A stretch of DNA of 64,000 nt, from the NCBI GenBank assembly GCA_965261925.1, contig OZ253486.1, positions 4,030,001 to 4,094,000 of the forward strand. The letters are read 5' to 3'. The stretch is from Bin87 sp965261925. Its GTDB lineage: Bacteria > Chloroflexota > Dehalococcoidia > Lucifugimonadales > UBA3495. The position numbers were made by a program, and so were the translations under genes. The stretch's first letter is position 1. Every line of letters starts with the position of its first letter. Of the stretch, positions 17,314-25,361 are shown in pieces. The notes under the pieces are model-generated. The model did not search any database and was not told the origin of the DNA. It saw nothing but the letters and a program-made list of their open reading frames with translations.

Positions 17314-19515
17314 ATGGCGAAACTACACATCGCATCCCCATCAAGTGGAGCATCGACCTTGAATTGGGATAGCCTGCCGCCCGACATTCAGGAACGGGTG
17401 TTGACGGCGGCGGCCAACGACCGCCCCTATCTCAACGCTGTCCAAAACTCCGACGCGCAGAACGCCGGCATTGAGTTGGACGCCGCGCTACAACGGGCCA
17501 TCCGCGACACGTTGGTTGAGTTGATTCGGGAGAACCCGCCGGCAAGCGCCGCACTTTCGGAGACGGCCGCGGAGTTGAAAACCGACCGGGAATTGCGCGA
17601 CCGGTTGGCGGCACAGGTGGACGGCATGATGTCGGCTTCGGACGACACCGCGACACTGCTGGCGCAGGCGGAGCAGGACCCGGCCTACCTGTCCGCGAGG
17701 GCGCGGGGTCTGATGGAACGCTACACGCCAGAGGAACGGGCGGCGCTGGACCGAAAATTCGAGTTGTCGAAGCAATTGAGGAGAGAGCAGTACGAGGCCG
17801 AGTTTCCGACGTCGGAACGCCAGGCCCTGATCGACGAAATGCGGGCATTGGGCGTCAGTGAGCGCATGATCGGCTGGTACGACGAGCCGACACAACAGAC
17901 GGGGCAAGGCAACGCGGAGGTCGACCGTTCGCGGATGCAGGACATCATCGACCGGGAAAGGGCGGAGCAGGCGAGTTTACCCGTCACCGTGATACCGCCC
18001 CACGTCGCGGCGGAGATAGCTCGGGGGATCGCAGACGCAGCACGTAATTACGACAATCAGGCGACGATTGAGGCGCAAGCCCGCGAACGGTTGCCCGCTG
18101 ACCGTCGTTACAGCAAGGCCCCGTCGCTCCGCAAAGCCGAGCGCGAACAGATGAAGAGGCTGACCGAGGAGGTTGACGAACTCGTCGAGCGTCAGGACGC
18201 GCTGGTGGCGCAGCACGGCATCACGGATGCGGACATGGAGATTCTGCGCGACCACGCGAATCCGCTGGGGCGACACCTTGAGGACCCGCACCTGCGGGCC
18301 AAGTGGCGCAACGAATTCTATGACGTTGCGCCGTATGAGGGAGTTCGGGAAGCGACCAAACGCGCCAACGCCGAGATAGCGAGGTATCAGGCCCAGGGCG
18401 GACTGGAGGCCGAGGAACGCCAGAAACGGGAACAGGAGCAGGAACGCCAGTGGCGGATCGCCGACAACAGGGCAAAGTCCGAACAGCAACTGGCGTGGGT
18501 TCGGCAGAAGATCGCGGCCGGCGAAACGGTCGGCATTTATGCCATGACCTACACCGGCGGGTTGGGGGGAATGAAACCTTCCGGGCCCGAGATCACGCCG
18601 AAACTGTATGCCCAATGGCAGGCGTCGGGCGATTATTTATTCAAGATCGGGTCAGAAGGTGACCTGCTGGTGGCAACGGGCCGAAAGCGTGACCCGTATC
18701 ACGCCATGACATTCAGCACACTGGCGGCGAGCGACGGCCAGCGTTTCAGCGAGAGCGATTTGGAAACGCGGTTGGAAGGGAGGGATTCGGTCAAAGACGG
18801 TGTGCCGGTGCAGGTGATCGAACGTGTGCCGGTGGACAATGCAACACGGTGGGTACACCTGTCGGCAGATATGATTCCCGACAGGTCTTTGCCGGACAGC
18901 GACCGTCGCAAGATTGACGAAATGATTGAAATCTTGCAGCGCAATATGTCTGCGGACGATCCCGATTACATAGACCCTGCAACAGTAAAAGCCATGTCCA
19001 ATGCCCAGCGCCTAAAGGTTGCGAAGGCGTTTATGGAGCGGAGGCAGCAAACCGCACCGCCGCCGTCTGCGGAGACCTGGAGCGGAACCGCGACCGCCGA
19101 ACCGCCGGCAGTGCGGTTGTGGGTTGGGAGGGCGTTGACCCAGGGCGCGATCCCGGTGGTGCTGACCGTGCGCGCGGCGGAACCCGGCGATGAGGCCCAA
19201 TTTGTGCTGTCGGGGCAGGACTTGTTTCAGGACCTGGGCGGTGTCTATACGTCGGTCGTGCCGCTGGGGGATGTGACCCCCACAGACCGACCCCCCCTCG
19301 GCGCGAAGCGAGCCGAGTTGCTGCTGCTGGACAAGTCGCCGGTACTGGTGACGCCCGGCGTTATTCCAGACGGTGCGCCGATTATGTTTCCGGGCGCAGA
19401 GAGGGTCAACTACGGACACGTTCAGGGTGGGCCGGGAGACCGGCGCACGTTCCGAATTGAAAAACCGCGCCGCAGCCAGCGGGCAAAGGCGGGGCGGGTC
19501 GCGTCGGCCAGATAG
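17314..19515 (+). CDS. 733-aa coiled-coil protein carrying the same C-terminal module as the methylase-helicase
   Basis: The ATG lies two bases after the methylase-helicase stop. Residues 1-590 are helical and charged (KAEREQMKRLTEEVDELVER, EAEERQKREQEQERQW) and match no family I recognise. Residues ~598-733 align closely with residues ~1943-2079 of the preceding protein: both have LTQG.IPVVLT, AEPGDEAQF.LSGQDL, VYTSVVPL, LLDKSPVLV, ERVNYGHVQGGP and RTFRIEKPRRS, then a basic AKAGR tail. A shared terminal module on two otherwise unrelated proteins suggests a common tag for delivery, packaging or docking. Confidence 0.75.
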   Translation: MAKLHIASPSSGASTLNWDSLPPDIQERVLTAAANDRPYLNAVQNSDAQNAGIELDAALQRAIRDTLVELIRENPPASAALSETAAELKTDRELRDRLAAQVDGMMSASDDTATLLAQAEQDPAYLSARARGLMERYTPEERAALDRKFELSKQLRREQYEAEFPTSERQALIDEMRALGVSERMIGWYDEPTQQTGQGNAEVDRSRMQDIIDRERAEQASLPVTVIPPHVAAEIARGIADAARNYDNQATIEAQARERLPADRRYSKAPSLRKAEREQMKRLTEEVDELVERQDALVAQHGITDADMEILRDHANPLGRHLEDPHLRAKWRNEFYDVAPYEGVREATKRANAEIARYQAQGGLEAEERQKREQEQERQWRIADNRAKSEQQLAWVRQKIAAGETVGIYAMTYTGGLGGMKPSGPEITPKLYAQWQASGDYLFKIGSEGDLLVATGRKRDPYHAMTFSTLAASDGQRFSESDLETRLEGRDSVKDGVPVQVIERVPVDNATRWVHLSADMIPDRSLPDSDRRKIDEMIEILQRNMSADDPDYIDPATVKAMSNAQRLKVAKAFMERRQQTAPPPSAETWSGTATAEPPAVRLWVGRALTQGAIPVVLTVRAAEPGDEAQFVLSGQDLFQDLGGVYTSVVPLGDVTPTDRPPLGAKRAELLLLDKSPVLVTPGVIPDGAPIMFPGAERVNYGHVQGGPGDRRTFRIEKPRRSQRAKAGRVASAR

Positions 19516-19536
19516 GGACCGTTCAGGGGGAAACCG

Positions 19537-21012
19537 ATGAGTGCATTCATCACGCGGGCGCGTCGTCGCTGGCCACCGTTGGGCACTGTGTCTCTGCCGC
19601 TGGCGGCAAACCTCGTCCTGGCGGTGGCGGGCGCGGCGGTCGCCGGCTGGTGTTTCTCGCGCAATTTCTGGACGCTGGGCGACCTGTACCTCCTGGGTCG
19701 TATCGCTGACCAGATGTGGGCCGGGCATGGGTTGGTGTGGAACCAGGGGGAGGCCGTGCAGGTCTATACCTCGGCCGCGTGGATGTTGGTCATAGCTGCC
19801 ACGCGCCCCCTGATTGATGATGTGTATGTTCAGGCCCTGGTATTACACGCCCTCCTGCTGGCCGGTCTTCTGGGCGTCCTCTACTGGCATTTCCGCAGCG
19901 GCGCTCTGCTGGCGTCCGCCGTGCTCGCATTCGCCGCGTCCTGGGGGTTCTACGACTACACGGCCGGCGGCCTGGAGAATGGGCTGGCCTACCTCATGGT
20001 GGCCATCTTCGCTGTCGGGCTGTTCCGCAAATGGGAACTGTGCCACCTGGCGGCGGTGGCCGGCCTGACCCTTCTGGTGCGCCACGACCTGCTGCTGCTG
20101 GTCGGGCCGGCCCTGGCCTGGGTAGCCTGGGGAGACCGCCACCATTTCACCGTCCGCCGCGCTCTGGCCGCTGGTCTGTTGGTACTCGCCCCAATCACGC
20201 TGTGGACTGCGTTCGCGTGGCTCCACTACGGGGAACCGCTCCCGGCTGTTTCAACGCACAAACTTGACTTTTACGGAGGCACTGTAGGCGCAAGGTTTTA
20301 CACCGGCGTCGTCTATTGGTGGGCCAACCTGCTGACCGATCCCATCAGCATTACGGTTATGGCGGGAGCGGCCATTTCCGCCTACTTCACGCGGGACCGC
20401 GCGGCGGCGGCGCTGATGGCGGGCGTGGGCCTGTACGTCCTCTACGTCATGGCCACCGGCGCGCAGATGGACCATATCGGCCGGCACACGGGGTGGCTCT
20501 ACCTGGTGGGGGTGATTGTCCTGTTGATGTCGTGCGCTGGCACCAATAAGCGCAGGATCTACGCACTCGGGACCGCGATGCTCGTCATGTCCTTGTTTCT
20601 GGCGGTGGGCCACCACAACGCCCTTGCGCCAGCCTACGATTATTGGGATAGGGACGAGCCGTGGGTGATAACTCTGTTCGACCAAGAGAAGGGCGAGGTG
20701 GTGTCTCAGGGCGGTTTCGTAGGCCCAGGGCGGATTGGATTTTGGAGAGACGGCCGGCGCTACTCGCCTTCCGACTCGCTGCCCGTGCGGGTCAGAAACG
20801 ATTGGGCTCAGCCCCCCGAGGGGCATAGCCTTGCCCTTGCGCGTCATTTTGACGAAACAGACGGGCCGGTGGTCGATGCCCGGCGCTGGGCCACCGGATC
20901 CGCCTGGAGAGTGGCATACGAACGAGACGGAAGTTTCCGCGTGCTGACGGGTTGGACGGGTATGCACGACGCCGCCTATTGGCAGGCACTCGGGATTGAC
21001 ATCGGGGAATGA
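19537..21012 (+). CDS. GT-C fold membrane glycosyltransferase-like protein (arabinofuranosyltransferase AftB-like N-terminus)
   Basis: Starts at ATG behind AGGGGGA; 491 aa. About ten hydrophobic helices lie in the first ~360 residues, with an extracytoplasmic C-terminal domain. The early loop LLGRIADQMWAGHGLVWNQG followed by EAVQVYTSAAWML matches the region where GT-C enzymes of the AftB/mannosyltransferase type read G-L-x-W-N-P-G-E-x-V-E-G-Y-T. The expected acidic residue in the first loop is not obvious, so activity is uncertain. It would use a polyprenyl-phosphate sugar on the outer face of the membrane. In a mobile element such an enzyme could modify the host surface or element-encoded surface proteins. 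Confidence 0.65.
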   Translation: MSAFITRARRRWPPLGTVSLPLAANLVLAVAGAAVAGWCFSRNFWTLGDLYLLGRIADQMWAGHGLVWNQGEAVQVYTSAAWMLVIAATRPLIDDVYVQALVLHALLLAGLLGVLYWHFRSGALLASAVLAFAASWGFYDYTAGGLENGLAYLMVAIFAVGLFRKWELCHLAAVAGLTLLVRHDLLLLVGPALAWVAWGDRHHFTVRRALAAGLLVLAPITLWTAFAWLHYGEPLPAVSTHKLDFYGGTVGARFYTGVVYWWANLLTDPISITVMAGAAISAYFTRDRAAAALMAGVGLYVLYVMATGAQMDHIGRHTGWLYLVGVIVLLMSCAGTNKRRIYALGTAMLVMSLFLAVGHHNALAPAYDYWDRDEPWVITLFDQEKGEVVSQGGFVGPGRIGFWRDGRRYSPSDSLPVRVRNDWAQPPEGHSLALARHFDETDGPVVDARRWATGSAWRVAYERDGSFRVLTGWTGMHDAAYWQALGIDIGE

Positions 21013-21033
21013 TCCGCGTTCGTCTCACCGTGC

Positions 21034-21049
21034 CGTTTCCACGGAAACG
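21034..21049. promoter_or_regulatory. parS-like palindrome, copy 1
   Basis: CGTTTCCACGGAAACG in the 113-base gap after the GT-C gene. The GTTTC/GAAAC arms are those of canonical parS, separated here by a four-base core different from ACGT. The same motif recurs at 34294 and 38794, and nowhere else I could find in the window. Binding by the ParB-family protein at 34261-36018 is inferred. Confidence 0.6.
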
Positions 21050-21125
21050 CCGGTGACGCGAACCGCAGCGTTCTGCGGGGCGAGCTGGAAATATTCCCAT
21101 CCACACACAGTAACTGGGAGACGGA

Positions 21126-21569
21126 ATGGTCAAGAATTTACGCGGATTTATCGAACGGCGGGCGCGGTATGCGTGGTCATCGGCGTTGATGATCGCGGCG
21201 GTTACAGCGGTCATGCTCACGCTGGTCTCTTGGCCCCGCATTGACATCGTTTATGTGCTTCTGTTGGCGCTCGCGGTTGGAGCAGCAATTGGCCTGTTTC
21301 TCGACTGGAAAGCGTACTGGCGGCGACGGAACCTGTCGGGGGAATGGGTATGGCGCGAAGGGGCCAGGGTGGCCGTCTATGAGGGGATTGCCCTGGTCAT
21401 CCGCCTGGGGCGTGACGGGAGGTACCGCTGCGAGATGTCGGTGGGAGGGCGTTTGACGACGTGGCCGGTGGGCTACGCGGAGACCGAAGAGGAGGCTTGG
21501 GCTTACATGAGCGGGATGGCGACCGCACTGCTGGAAGAGGCCGAGCGAAACGGGGTGGAGTTCCTCTGA
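21126..21569 (+). CDS. Small membrane protein with two transmembrane helices and a cytoplasmic domain
   Basis: Starts at ATG behind GGGAGACGGA; 147 aa. Two hydrophobic helices lie at residues ~15-35 and ~40-60, followed by a WKAYWRRR basic boundary and a ~85-residue soluble domain rich in Arg and Glu. No family is recognised. The positive-inside rule puts the C-terminal domain in the cytoplasm. The stop overlaps the start of the next gene by one base (TGATG). Confidence 0.6.
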   Translation: MVKNLRGFIERRARYAWSSALMIAAVTAVMLTLVSWPRIDIVYVLLLALAVGAAIGLFLDWKAYWRRRNLSGEWVWREGARVAVYEGIALVIRLGRDGRYRCEMSVGGRLTTWPVGYAETEEEAWAYMSGMATALLEEAERNGVEFL

Positions 21570-21880
21570 TGGGTTCTGAGGGTTGGACAAGCATTTTGCG
21601 CCGGCGCGTCAGGGCGGAAAGGGTTGGAATTGCCGGCGCAAAAATATTGACGGAGGTAGGCGGTGGGCGGAACCTAGATTGCAAATCTGAACACGTCTTC
21701 AGCCCAGCGCCAAGGGGTAGGCCGCCCAAGTCGATAGAGAGTTCCCGCGCTCGCCAAATCAGGAACGAGGTCCAGCGCGGCAAACCGATCCGGCGGATAG
21801 CACGCGATCACGACATAGACCGCCGCACGCTGTCCAGGTGGGTCGATAACGGCAGGCTTGACTTGCTGGCAACGGGATGA
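21569..21880 (+). CDS. Small HTH DNA-binding protein (resolvase/Hin-type helix-turn-helix)
   Basis: A 103-aa product starting at the ATG that overlaps the previous stop. The N-terminus is basic. The C-terminal ~50 residues hold GRPPKS then RQIRNEVQRGKPIRRIARDH and DRRTLSRWVDNG, a clear helix-turn-helix of the type at the end of serine recombinases and transposon regulators, including the AT-hook-like GRP motif. There is no catalytic recombinase domain. It is probably a local regulator or nucleoid protein of the element. Confidence 0.65.
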   Translation: MGSEGWTSILRRRVRAERVGIAGAKILTEVGGGRNLDCKSEHVFSPAPRGRPPKSIESSRARQIRNEVQRGKPIRRIARDHDIDRRTLSRWVDNGRLDLLATG

Positions 21881-21899
21881 GAGACAGGGAGAATTTGAA

Positions 21900-22784
21900 A
21901 TGGAAATGATTAGCAACAAGCTCATACCGGTGCTCATGGGGTTCCTGGGTACCATCGTGGGCGTGATCTTCCTCCTCCTCACGGTAGGGGCGCTGGACTC
22001 CTACTCGCGGTTCTTCGATTACCACTGCTTCAGCAAATCGGAGGGCACTACGGCGATCCTCCACGGCCACCAGGACCCGTCTGAGGATGGCCCGGGCGTG
22101 CTGGCGACGCTGGGGGCGGGCACAGAAGCAGCGGGTGTCACGCCGTGCAAAATCCTCACCGCCGTCGGAGAGGGCGGGACTGATGCCGTATTGACGGCCA
22201 GCGCCTCCGCCGCCACCAATTCTTTGACCCTGTACACAGAAGAAGGCGACCCGTTCAAAATCACTGCAATTACGGGCGCTGCGACCACCGGACTCACAAC
22301 CACCGAGATTCAGACTACCGGAACACTACCGTCCGGATGGACCTGGCGTGCGCCGCTGAAAATCACGCAGGAGTTGGGCGGACTGTCCACGACGCTGGTT
22401 AACTTCATGCCGCTGCTGGTCACGGTGGGTTTTCTCGCCTCCATCTGGGGAGCCATCGGCGTCCACATGATGGACGGCAACGAGGGAGTGAAGGGCCTGA
22501 CGACCATGTTGGGCGCGAAGATCGCCATGCTGGTGATCCTGTTCGCGGCGGTGAGGCTCGCACCCACCCTCGTCGAGGAGGCCAACGCGACCCTCCTTGG
22601 TTTGCAGGTGTACAGCATCACCTTTGAGTACGACACTCTCCAGGACCTGATGTTCGGGTTCGTGCCGATCATCGTGACTATAGGCATCATCGGTTTCGCC
22701 CTCTACGATTCCGTCCGCCTGGTCAGCCGGGTCCAGGGAATGGGTGGGTTCTCGGCGATGAAGGGCCGCATGATGGGCGGTTAG
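21900..22784 (+). CDS. Membrane protein with four transmembrane segments, unknown family
   Basis: The ATG at 21900 follows AGGGAGA; a second ATG lies six bases later. 294 aa. There is one N-terminal helix (VLMGFLGTIVGVIFLLLTVG) and an outside domain of ~130 residues rich in Thr, Ala and Gly (residues ~35-165). Three further helices lie near 178-205, 215-240 and 260-285. The protein ends in a Gly/Met-rich tail. A strong hairpin terminator follows at 22804, so this gene may be transcribed separately or at a high level. It could be a major membrane component of a particle or surface structure; this is inference. Confidence 0.6.
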   Translation: MEMISNKLIPVLMGFLGTIVGVIFLLLTVGALDSYSRFFDYHCFSKSEGTTAILHGHQDPSEDGPGVLATLGAGTEAAGVTPCKILTAVGEGGTDAVLTASASAATNSLTLYTEEGDPFKITAITGAATTGLTTTEIQTTGTLPSGWTWRAPLKITQELGGLSTTLVNFMPLLVTVGFLASIWGAIGVHMMDGNEGVKGLTTMLGAKIAMLVILFAAVRLAPTLVEEANATLLGLQVYSITFEYDTLQDLMFGFVPIIVTIGIIGFALYDSVRLVSRVQGMGGFSAMKGRMMGG

Positions 22785-22803
22785 GCAGATAGCCCAATCA
22801 AAC

Positions 22804-22842
22804 GGGGCGACGGCATCTTCCGTGTCGTCGCTCCTCAATTTT
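22804..22842 (+). terminator. Hairpin terminator after the four-helix membrane protein
   Basis: A twelve-base-pair stem (left arm GGGGCGACGGCA, right arm TGTCGTCGCTCC, with two G-U pairs), a seven-base loop, then TCAATTTT. Confidence 0.6.
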
Positions 22843-22857
22843 GGCTTGGAGCGAATC

Positions 22858-23034
22858 ATGAAGACAAACAAAAGCAAACCCGGGGTCAAGGTGGCGAAGA
22901 GACGGGTCACTTCTGCCAACCGGGCGGTAAACAAGGCGCGCGGCCGGCTTACGAAGGCGAAATCCGTTCTGTGCGACGCCGAAATGAGGGCGAAAACTCG
23001 CAAGATTCGCCAACCCGCAGCCAAGAAAAAATGA
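22858..23034 (+). CDS. Small Lys/Arg-rich histone-like protein
   Basis: A 58-aa product from the ATG behind TTGGAG. Roughly a third of the residues are Lys or Arg, in an Ala-rich helical setting (VKVAKRRVTSANRAVNKARG), ending AAKKK. It resembles histone-H1-like tails or small DNA-condensing proteins. It lies between two terminator hairpins (22804 and 23078), which fits a short independent transcript. DNA compaction is inferred from composition. Confidence 0.6.
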   Translation: MKTNKSKPGVKVAKRRVTSANRAVNKARGRLTKAKSVLCDAEMRAKTRKIRQPAAKKK

Positions 23035-23077
23035 GGACTGCAGAGGTAGACGGCTGCGTTCGTGCAATGCTTGGACC

Positions 23078-23111
23078 GGGCCGGCTCGCTTGCCGGCCCA
23101 TTTTGGTTTGT
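23078..23111 (+). terminator. Rho-independent terminator after the basic protein
   Basis: GGGCCGGC and GCCGGCCC form a perfect 8-bp stem with loop TCGCTT, followed by ATTTTGGTTT. Confidence 0.75.
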
Positions 23112-23116
23112 TCAAC

Positions 23117-23803
23117 ATGAGAATGTCCCCTGCTCTGCGCATGGTCTTTTGGGGCCGTGCCTTCTTCCTGTTTCTGCTGTGCGTATCGGCCTGGGGATTC
23201 TGGCTGACGGGCATCGACCGTGTGGTGTCGGGCAACTCGGCGGCGGGGTGCTACCTGGACGGCAACCGGACCAAAGCGGTGACGACGGCGACACCAGTTG
23301 TCTACGACGCGGCAGCTCTCAATCAGGCTCCTGCGGGGCATACGGTGGACATTGGGGGCCAGCAATACGCCGAGGGCGAAATGGTGTCCTACCGGATGGC
23401 GAACGGCGACCCCGTGGGAGATTTGTCGGCGGCGAACCGGGGATTGCCGGCGCGCAGCTGTGCGGTGTGGTTCGAGAGCGCCGAGTTTCCGGCGACCTAC
23501 GGGAATAGCGGGAAACTGTGGTTGGTGGACTGTTGCGACGACGCGGCAGACGGGGCTCTGTACCAGGCCAGCGCGCCCGACTGGAATGCTGAAACCACTT
23601 GGCCCGAGGCGTTCCCCCCGCAGGAATGGGAATGGGATGTGACCTTTGACGGACTGCCGGCGCAGCGATTGCGGTCGGGCGTAATGGGGACCGTGGTGAC
23701 GTCCCTGGGGATGCTGACCGTGCTCCTCATGTTTACGACCAGCGCCCTGCTGGTGTGGCGGGAATGGTCGGCGTGGGCGGCGGAACGGAGCGTCGGTCAA
23801 TGA
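23117..23803 (+). CDS. Membrane protein with large extracytoplasmic domain (two TM helices)
   Basis: ATG at 23117, with an alternative six bases later; 228 aa. The N-terminal helix FFLFLLCVSAWGFWL is followed by a ~150-residue outside domain. That domain has seven Cys/Trp-rich spots, including SCAVWFESAEF and LVDCCDDAADG, and probably disulfides. A second helix lies near the C-terminus (VVTSLGMLTVLLMFTTSALL). The fold resembles DUF3592-type proteins (early helix, beta-rich domain with a V.YRMANGDPVGD stretch, late helix), but I cannot confirm this. The stop overlaps the next start (ATGA). Confidence 0.6.
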   Translation: MRMSPALRMVFWGRAFFLFLLCVSAWGFWLTGIDRVVSGNSAAGCYLDGNRTKAVTTATPVVYDAAALNQAPAGHTVDIGGQQYAEGEMVSYRMANGDPVGDLSAANRGLPARSCAVWFESAEFPATYGNSGKLWLVDCCDDAADGALYQASAPDWNAETTWPEAFPPQEWEWDVTFDGLPAQRLRSGVMGTVVTSLGMLTVLLMFTTSALLVWREWSAWAAERSVGQ

Positions 23804-24159
23804 CGGCGATGGTGTGGGTAGCGGTACTGCTGTTGGGATGCCCCAAGTTGACCGGAGGCCCGTTCGACGAGCTGGCATTTCCGGCCGCATTGCTGTGCCT
23901 GGCGGCGGGCATTTTCGCGGTGGGGTTATCGGCGGCGGACCGCACCTATCCGGGAGCGGTTCTCTATGTGATTGCGATGACGCTGTATCTCTACTTCATC
24001 CCAGAACTAAGCGAGGACCTGAATGTGGTGACGCCAGCCGGCTTGCCCTGGGAATGGACGGTAACAGCCCTGTACGCGGTTCTGATCCCAGGGGCGTGGT
24101 TCCTGGCGCCCTTTGCCCTGTGGCTGTTCGATTCCAGCGTCCCCGAACAGCAGGAGTAA
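23800..24159 (+). CDS. Small polytopic membrane protein, unknown function
   Basis: A 119-aa product whose ATG overlaps the preceding stop by four bases. It has about four hydrophobic segments (VWVAVLLLG, ALLCLAAGIFAVGL, VLYVIAMTLYLYF, LYAVLIPGAWFLAPFALWLF) and no recognised motif. It is translationally coupled to its neighbour, so the two may form one membrane complex with the 23117 and 24163 products. Confidence 0.6.
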   Translation: MTAMVWVAVLLLGCPKLTGGPFDELAFPAALLCLAAGIFAVGLSAADRTYPGAVLYVIAMTLYLYFIPELSEDLNVVTPAGLPWEWTVTALYAVLIPGAWFLAPFALWLFDSSVPEQQE

Positions 24160-24162
24160 GCG

Positions 24163-25344
24163 TTGGGCGAACGATACAACATTCGCTGGATCCTGTTCGG
24201 CCTGCTGGCGCTGGTCGCGGTATCGGCGGGAACCTATTGGTGGTGGGCGCAGAACGCCGGCGGTGGGGTCAACATGGCCGACGCGGGGAATCTGCGGCCG
24301 GGGATCGCGGCCGGCCCCCATGTGGCGCATGTATACGCCGACAGCGCGAGCCTCAGTCTGTCCGAGTCGTGGATGCTGGACGGGAATACGTGCCGGACGA
24401 CGGTGGTGGTCGGCCGCCAGCTTGACGCCGCCGCGCCGGCGCTGGACCTGCCGGCCCCCGCCGCGTTTTATCCGTTCGAGATACTGTCGCGCGGGGCGTT
24501 CAGCCTGGTGGTACCGGACGGGGTTCGCGTCGACGCGGTTGGCGCACTCTATACGTCCAGGCGGATCGCGGACTGGACGGACCCTGCGAACCTTGACGAC
24601 GCCCTCGACCTGGAGATTGCCCGCTACCCCTATCAGACGGGCAGGATGGGGCCCGGCGGGAGGACCGTGGTAAGTACGGTGGGTTTGGTGGCTACGGCTC
24701 TGCCGTGGGCTGACGCAATGCGGGGTCAACGGCGTGTGGCTGTCCTGGAAATTGCGGCGTCTCCCATGTCGAGGTGCGACGCCCTAACTCCGCGCTGGGA
24801 AGCGTCCTACGGCCTGGACGTGCAGAGCACGGCTGTTAGGACGCCCGCGCCGACGCCGACGCCTGACCCCCGTCGCTGTCCGAACTACTCCTGGTATGAC
24901 CCTCATGGACACCGTTGCGTTCCGAACCCCACACTCGCGCCGGGGGAAGAGGTCCTCGGCACAATAGTAAACGATCAAACTCCGCAGACTCTATTCATGG
25001 GCGGCAGCTCAAGCAGCACTTTCACGGCGGCAGATTTCACCGTGCGGCTCTCCGGCATTTCGCCGGTTAGCCTCACCCTGGCGGCTGGCGTAGGGGGCTC
25101 CCCCTGTGTCACCCCCTATGAAGCGCGCTCGTGTCGGCACGTCGGTTTGGCCGTTCCTGCTGACTTGACCATTACCAGCGTGGTGAGAGTCGGGCTAGCC
25201 GACCAGGAATGGTGCGGGAGCATTATTCCGGATTGCGCCATTACCAACGAGATCACCATCGAGGAAGACCCGTACCAGTATCTTCAGGCCGGACCGTACT
25301 TTGCAATTTCAGAAGTCGATCTGCTGATTAGATGGACCGAGTAA
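24163..25344 (+). CDS. N-terminally anchored extracytoplasmic protein, unknown function
   Basis: Starts at TTG behind CAGGAG, three bases after the previous stop; 393 aa. Residues ~9-30 form one membrane anchor (WILFGLLALVAVSAGTYWWW). A beta-rich region follows, then a Pro/Thr linker (~223-232, TPAPTPTPDPRRCPN), and a second domain with a possible Cys-Cys pair (SPCVTPYEARSCR). The body is exposed outside the cell. The arrangement resembles small two-domain surface proteins that sit beside large adhesins; the next gene encodes one. Confidence 0.6.
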   Translation: MGERYNIRWILFGLLALVAVSAGTYWWWAQNAGGGVNMADAGNLRPGIAAGPHVAHVYADSASLSLSESWMLDGNTCRTTVVVGRQLDAAAPALDLPAPAAFYPFEILSRGAFSLVVPDGVRVDAVGALYTSRRIADWTDPANLDDALDLEIARYPYQTGRMGPGGRTVVSTVGLVATALPWADAMRGQRRVAVLEIAASPMSRCDALTPRWEASYGLDVQSTAVRTPAPTPTPDPRRCPNYSWYDPHGHRCVPNPTLAPGEEVLGTIVNDQTPQTLFMGGSSSSTFTAADFTVRLSGISPVSLTLAAGVGGSPCVTPYEARSCRHVGLAVPADLTITSVVRVGLADQEWCGSIIPDCAITNEITIEEDPYQYLQAGPYFAISEVDLLIRWTE

Positions 25345-25361
25345 GTTAGGAGAAGTCAACC

